In this document: piece by piece, positions 40,796 through 64,000 of the stretch
Layout: each line of letters opens with the position of its first letter
How positions within the stretch are numbered: position 1 is the stretch's first letter
Assembly (NCBI GenBank): GCA_036365145.1
Contig: JAEOAD010001365.1
Location: 1,200,501-1,264,500, forward strand
Length of the DNA stretch: 64,000 nt
DNA from: Orientallactaga sibirica
Taxonomy: Eukaryota; Chordata; Mammalia; Rodentia; Dipodidae
Reading direction: 5' to 3'
Made by a program: the position numbers and the translations under genes
The notes under the pieces: generated by a model
Databases searched by the model: none
Told to the model about the DNA's origin: nothing
What the model saw: only the letters and a program-made list of their open reading frames with translations

Positions 40796-41157
40796 GTAAG
40801 GCCCAGGATGTCGGTTTCTTCACCTCCAGCAACCCGATGCCAACCAGGCAATACAAGACCCCAGAGGCACTGCAGGCTGCTCTCCCTGCAGGCTCAGAGG
40901 TGGACTGGACACCCCAGGTTTCTCCTCCCTTAAAGCCCAAGGCCCCCAGGAGTCTGGCTCCCTCCCCCACCTTGCCAGACTCAGCCCAGCCACTCCAGCG
41001 GTCTCCCTGGTGGCTGCTCACACACTGGCATCATTGACCCCGGCCCAACCTCCACTGCATGCTCTGGCCAGGACCCAGGGCCTCCTACTCCCTGGATGGG
41101 CGCCTGGGACTGGGGGCGCCAGGATGGGGCTGGGCCCAGCTCCCCCTGTCTCCACAG

Positions 41158-41211
41158 GTCCCGCCCCAGCCCAGCAGGTCAACCTGGGAATCATTAACAA
41201 AAGCCCGTGAC

Positions 41212-41227
<16 letters not shown>
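41158..41227 (+). other. HPN: HPN start exon: 54 nt of 5'UTR plus first codons
   Basis: The acceptor tccacag ends at 41157 and the donor gtaagt starts at 41228. The ATG at 41212 has G at -3 and +4 and encodes MEEKEG before the split glycine codon, matching the N-terminal pattern of hepsins (MAQKEG in human as recalled). The UTR contains aatcattaac, a partial HNF1-like half-site that would suit a liver-enriched gene, though it lies within the exon. Confidence 0.75.
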
Positions 41228-60531
<19,304 letters not shown>

Positions 60532-60835
60532 CCTGAGGCGTCTCCCTGCTGCCCGCTTCCAGGGCCACAGTTGGTCCTGTGGCTCCAGCCCCACATGGCA
60601 GGCTCCACGCTGGGCCTCTGGGATGGAACGGTTTCTTCTTGGGCCCAGTCCACAGGTCCAAGGACACCCACCCAAGGTCCTCTTTTCCGCGGTGGCCGGC
60701 CCACTCAGTCCTGGGGCCCGCTCAGCCTCCCCTTCCCCCTCCTATGTAAATATTATTCTGTGCTCTGGGGCTCATGTCTAGATGCCCTGGCGACAGGATG
60801 CTCTTTAAATAATAAAGATGGTTTTGAGTAAGGCT
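60532..60835 (+). other. HPN: HPN 3' untranslated region
   Basis: Short 3'UTR after the TGA, free of SINEs, ending shortly after AATAAA at 60811; the exact cleavage point is estimated. Confidence 0.8.
60811..60816 (+). terminator. HPN poly(A) signal
   Basis: AATAAA preceded by taaat, 280 bases after the stop codon, followed by a T/G-rich stretch (ggttttgag, ggctgtctctg). Confidence 0.85.
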
Positions 60836-62139
60836 GTCTCTGACTTTGCAGACGTCAGCAGCAGTGTGGATATTTTGAGGGGCAGGGAAAGTGTGATGCC
60901 AGCTTCTGACTTTGGAAAAGATTCAAGCCATGAGTGGTAGCTCATGACTGTAATCCCAGCAGATGGAAGGCTGAGGTAGGACAATCGTCTCAAGTTTGAG
61001 GCTAGCCAGGGATACATAGTGAGTTCCAGGCTGGCCTGGTCTATATTGTCTCAAAAACAATGTATATGTTTATATGTATATAGGTGGGGGAGAGATTGAG
61101 AGAAAACTGGTTCATACCCATAGGACTCTACTTTTCAACCCAGTTGCTGTTAAATCTACTTTACTCTCTTTTTAAAAAAGTTTATTTATTTATTTGCAAG
61201 CAGAGAGAGAGAGAGAGAGAAGAGAGGCAGACAGAGAGAGAATGGGCATGCCAGGGCTTCTAGCCACTGCAAACGAACTCTAGATGCATGTGCCCCTTGT
61301 GCATCTGGCTTATGTGGGTCCTGGAGAATCAAACTGGGATCCTTTGGCTTCTTAGGCAAACGCCTTAACCGCTAAGCCATTTCTCCAGCCCTACTCTCTC
61401 TCTCTCTCTAGAGAGAGAGAGCGAGTGTGTAAGTGAGAGAGGGAATTGGCATGCCAGGGCCTCCAGCCATTGTAATCGAACTCAATGCGTGCACCACCTT
61501 GTGTGCCTGTGCAGCCTTGCACATGCATCACCTTACGTGTCTGGCTTCTGTGGGAACTGGGGAGTCTAACGTGGGTCTTTAGACTTTGTAGGCCAACGCC
61601 TTATCCGCTAAGCCATCTCTCCAGCCCTACTTCCCTCTCTTTTGGTGTCTCTTTCCAAGCAGGCTTCCCTACCACAGAAGCAGAAATGTACTCCCACCTC
61701 CACAGAAACCCCAGCCTGGTGTGCCATGCAAGAGGTCCACAGCTTCACACTTTCACAGTAACTCCAGAGGAAAAGGCAGAAAGTCCCACCAAGCCCCAGC
61801 TCCCCTTGGACAGGTCTGTGGGGCTTGTGCTCTTGCCAGATGGCCATGGATCTGATGCACACGGCCTGGAAGTGGGCCCAGGCCTTCAGAAACCACATGA
61901 GCTGAGTGTGGGCAGATGCCATTTCCAGACACTGGACGTCCATGCCCAGTGCAGAAAAGAGACATTCGCTTTGAGCCAACACAGAATGAAAGGCCTGTAG
62001 AGTAGAGAGGAGGTGACATGGTTTACGAGGACAGTTTTAGACTCCTGCTCCTTCCTGCATCTGGAATATGGGTTGTGCCCTGCTTTTCTTGGGGAAGGGC
62101 ACTCTTGGGTATTTGAGAGCTTTGTGGTGGCTCATATGG

Positions 62140-62154
62140 CCACCAGGGGGCACT
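62140..62154 (+). promoter_or_regulatory. CTCF-like motif
   Basis: CCACCAGGGGGCACT fits the CTCF core well and lies outside any SINE, 1.3 kb past the HPN poly(A) signal. Binding is inferred from motif only. Confidence 0.5.
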
Positions 62155-62732
62155 GCTACACTCAGAACGTTAAGACGTTTCTTTTTTAAATTTTTATTTA
62201 TTTTAATTTTAAATTAAATTTTAATTTTTCTTTTTTTTTGGTTTTTCGAGGTAGGGTCTCACTCTAGTCCAGGCTGACCTGGAATTCAGTATGTATTCTC
62301 AGTGTGGCCTCAAACTCACGGCGATCCTCCTACCTCTGCCTCCTGAGTGCTGGGATTAAAGGCGTGCGCCACCACGCCCAGCGATGTTTCATTTTAGTGG
62401 TGCTGAAAATCAGCTGCTGTAGAGAAAAATGCTCACCGTGTGCTGTTTTTCTCTTTTATTATTTATTTGTTTTTAAAATATATTTTATATATTTATTTAT
62501 GAGAGAGAGAGAGGCATAGAGAGAGAGAGAGAGACAGACAGATAGACAGACAAAGAGAATGGGCATGTCAGAACCTCCAGCCACTGCAAACTCCAGATTC
62601 ATGTGCCCCCTTGTGCATCTGGCTTATGTGGGTCATGGGAATTGAACTGGGGTCCTTTGGCTTTGCAGGCAAATGCTTTAACTGCTAAGCCATCTCTCCA
62701 GCCCATTTTTAAAAGTTTTTTTTTTTACTTGC

Positions 62733-62935
62733 AAGGAGAGAGGGAGGAAAGGAGGGAGGGAGGAAAAGAGAGAGGGAGGAAAGGAAAGAAGGAAGAAAGG
62801 AGGGAAGGAGGAAAGGAGAGAGGGAGGAAAGAAGAGAGGGAAGAAAGGAAGGAGGAAGGAAAGGAGAGAGGGAAGAAAGGAGAGAGGGAAGAAAGGAGAG
62901 AGGGAGGAAAGGAGGGAGGGAGGAAAGGAGGGAGG
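62733..62935 (+). repeat. 203-nt homopurine run
   Basis: Uninterrupted A/G tract of ggaggaaagga-type words, grown from the GA-rich part of an antisense B2-like SINE whose remaining body continues to about 63085. Confidence 0.95.
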
Positions 62936-64000
62936 CAGGAAAGGAGGGAGGACGTGCCAGGGCCTCTTGCTGCTGCAAACGAGCTGCTCTTGCACCTAGC
63001 TCTATTTGGGTCCTGGGGAAACAGATCCAGGCTGTCAGGCTTTGCAAGCAAGTGCTATAACCACTGAACCATCTCTGCAGCCCCTATTTCTTTGTTTTCA
63101 AACAAGTGTTTGCAATTTAGCCATGGCCAGTTCATAGCTCACTATGTAGACCAAGCTGGTGTTGGATTTAGGACTACCCCCTTGCCACTGCCTCCTGAGT
63201 GGCCTTACAAGCATGAGCTACCACACCCGGCTTCTCAGGATTTTTTTAAATTATGTATTTATTTGACAGAGAAGGTGGGGGAAAGAGAGAAAATAGGCGC
63301 ACCAGGGCCTCCAGCCACTGCAAATGAACTCCAGACGTGGGCGCCCCCTTGTGCATCTGGCTTACGTGGGACCTGGAGAATTGAACCTGGGTCCTTAGGC
63401 TTCGCAGGCATGCGCCTGAACCGCTAAACCATCTCTCCAGCCCTTCTCATGATTTTAAATGGAAAAAATTAAAATGCATCAACTCTCAGCCTCAAGCTCC
63501 CAAGAAACTTCCTCCAAAGTACTATACCTGAGGCTGGAGAGATGGCTCAGCAGTTAAGGTGCTTGCCTGCAAAGTCTAAGAACCTGGGTAACCCATGTAA
63601 ACCAAGATGCACAGGGTGGCACATGTGTCTGGAGCTCATTTTCAGTGGCTAGAGGACCTGGTATATCCATTCTCTCCCTCCCCCTCCTTTTTCTCTCCCT
63701 AAAATAAATTTTAGAAAGTATTATACTTGAGAGGACAGTTTGAAAGAACTCAGAGCACTTGATTAGGAATGGTCCCGCCACCAGCCCCTGATCCGTATTG
63801 TTTTACCAGCGTGGAGCCTCTCAGCCTTGCATCTTATTTGTACCTCCTGTATAGTTTTCTCAAACTGCCTTGCCCATAGTATTGGGGATAGGGGCTTATG
63901 CCTACCTTGGCTTGTTTAAAACCAGCTGGTCTAACATGCTCAAGGCATTAGGTTCAATCCCCAGCAACAGACACACACACACGCACACACACACACACAC

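Larger units (their letters stand above)
60836..64000. other. Intergenic region downstream of HPN
   Basis: Old B1-like + (60935-61060), B2-like - (61170-61390), long-subtype B2-like - (61400-61628), B1 - (62235-62385), B2-like - (62480-62705), expanded B2-like - (62720-63085), B1-like - (63110-63235), B2-like - (63240-63445), B2-like + (63530-63715) and (CA)n at 63969-64000. The segment 61630-62160 is repeat-free and ends with a CTCF-like motif. No gene is seen. Confidence 0.75.

Overview
The window is mammalian nuclear DNA from a rodent. Split genes with GT/AG introns, AATAAA poly(A) signals, one CpG island, and very dense SINEs of three kinds support this: B1-type (7SL-derived), a B2-like tRNA-derived SINE with a (CT)n tail, and ID-like (tRNA-Ala-like) units. 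The B1 plus this particular CT-rich tRNA SINE argues for the mouse-related clade, and I lean to a jerboa-like (dipodoid) rodent rather than mouse or rat. The species call is an inference from repeat style only.

Three protein-coding genes lie head to tail on the + strand, in the order known for human 19q13.1: GRAMD1A (coding exons 2-20, 6035-25890; exon 1 lies upstream of the window), SCN1B (coding 29871-38781, CpG-island promoter around 29340-30120) and HPN/hepsin (coding 41212-60531). All exon junctions were placed by reading frame, splice sites and protein family. The SCN1B and HPN joins give 218 and 417 residues, the usual family lengths. The three products work in different systems (ER-plasma-membrane cholesterol transfer, sodium-channel modulation and cell adhesion, cell-surface proteolysis), so the cluster is positional synteny, not an operon or pathway.

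Layout: 1-6034 GRAMD1A intron 1 with an array of about 20 half-ID units headed by a 5S rRNA pseudogene; 6035-13423 GRAMD1A N-terminus, GRAM domain and most of the VASt domain; 13424-20990 an intron dominated by a 4.6-kb minisatellite of about 84 x 55 bp; 20991-26250 the end of VASt, transmembrane segment, C-terminus and 3'UTR, with a 7SK pseudogene and a second half-ID array in the last intron; 26250-29340 intergenic SINEs; 29340-39460 SCN1B; 39460-40500 intergenic; 40500-60835 HPN, whose first coding intron carries two head-to-head arrays of one 40-bp minisatellite; 60836-64000 intergenic SINEs and a 203-nt homopurine run.

The genes themselves look intact and ordinary. The unusual content is non-coding: several independent tandem arrays, an inverted minisatellite pair, tailless 5S and 7SK retropseudogenes with target-site-duplication-like flanks, a 12-bp microexon inside the GRAMD1A transmembrane segment, an intronic cluster of six CCAAT boxes, and SINE-borne CTCF-like motifs. 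I found no evidence of a new protein system.
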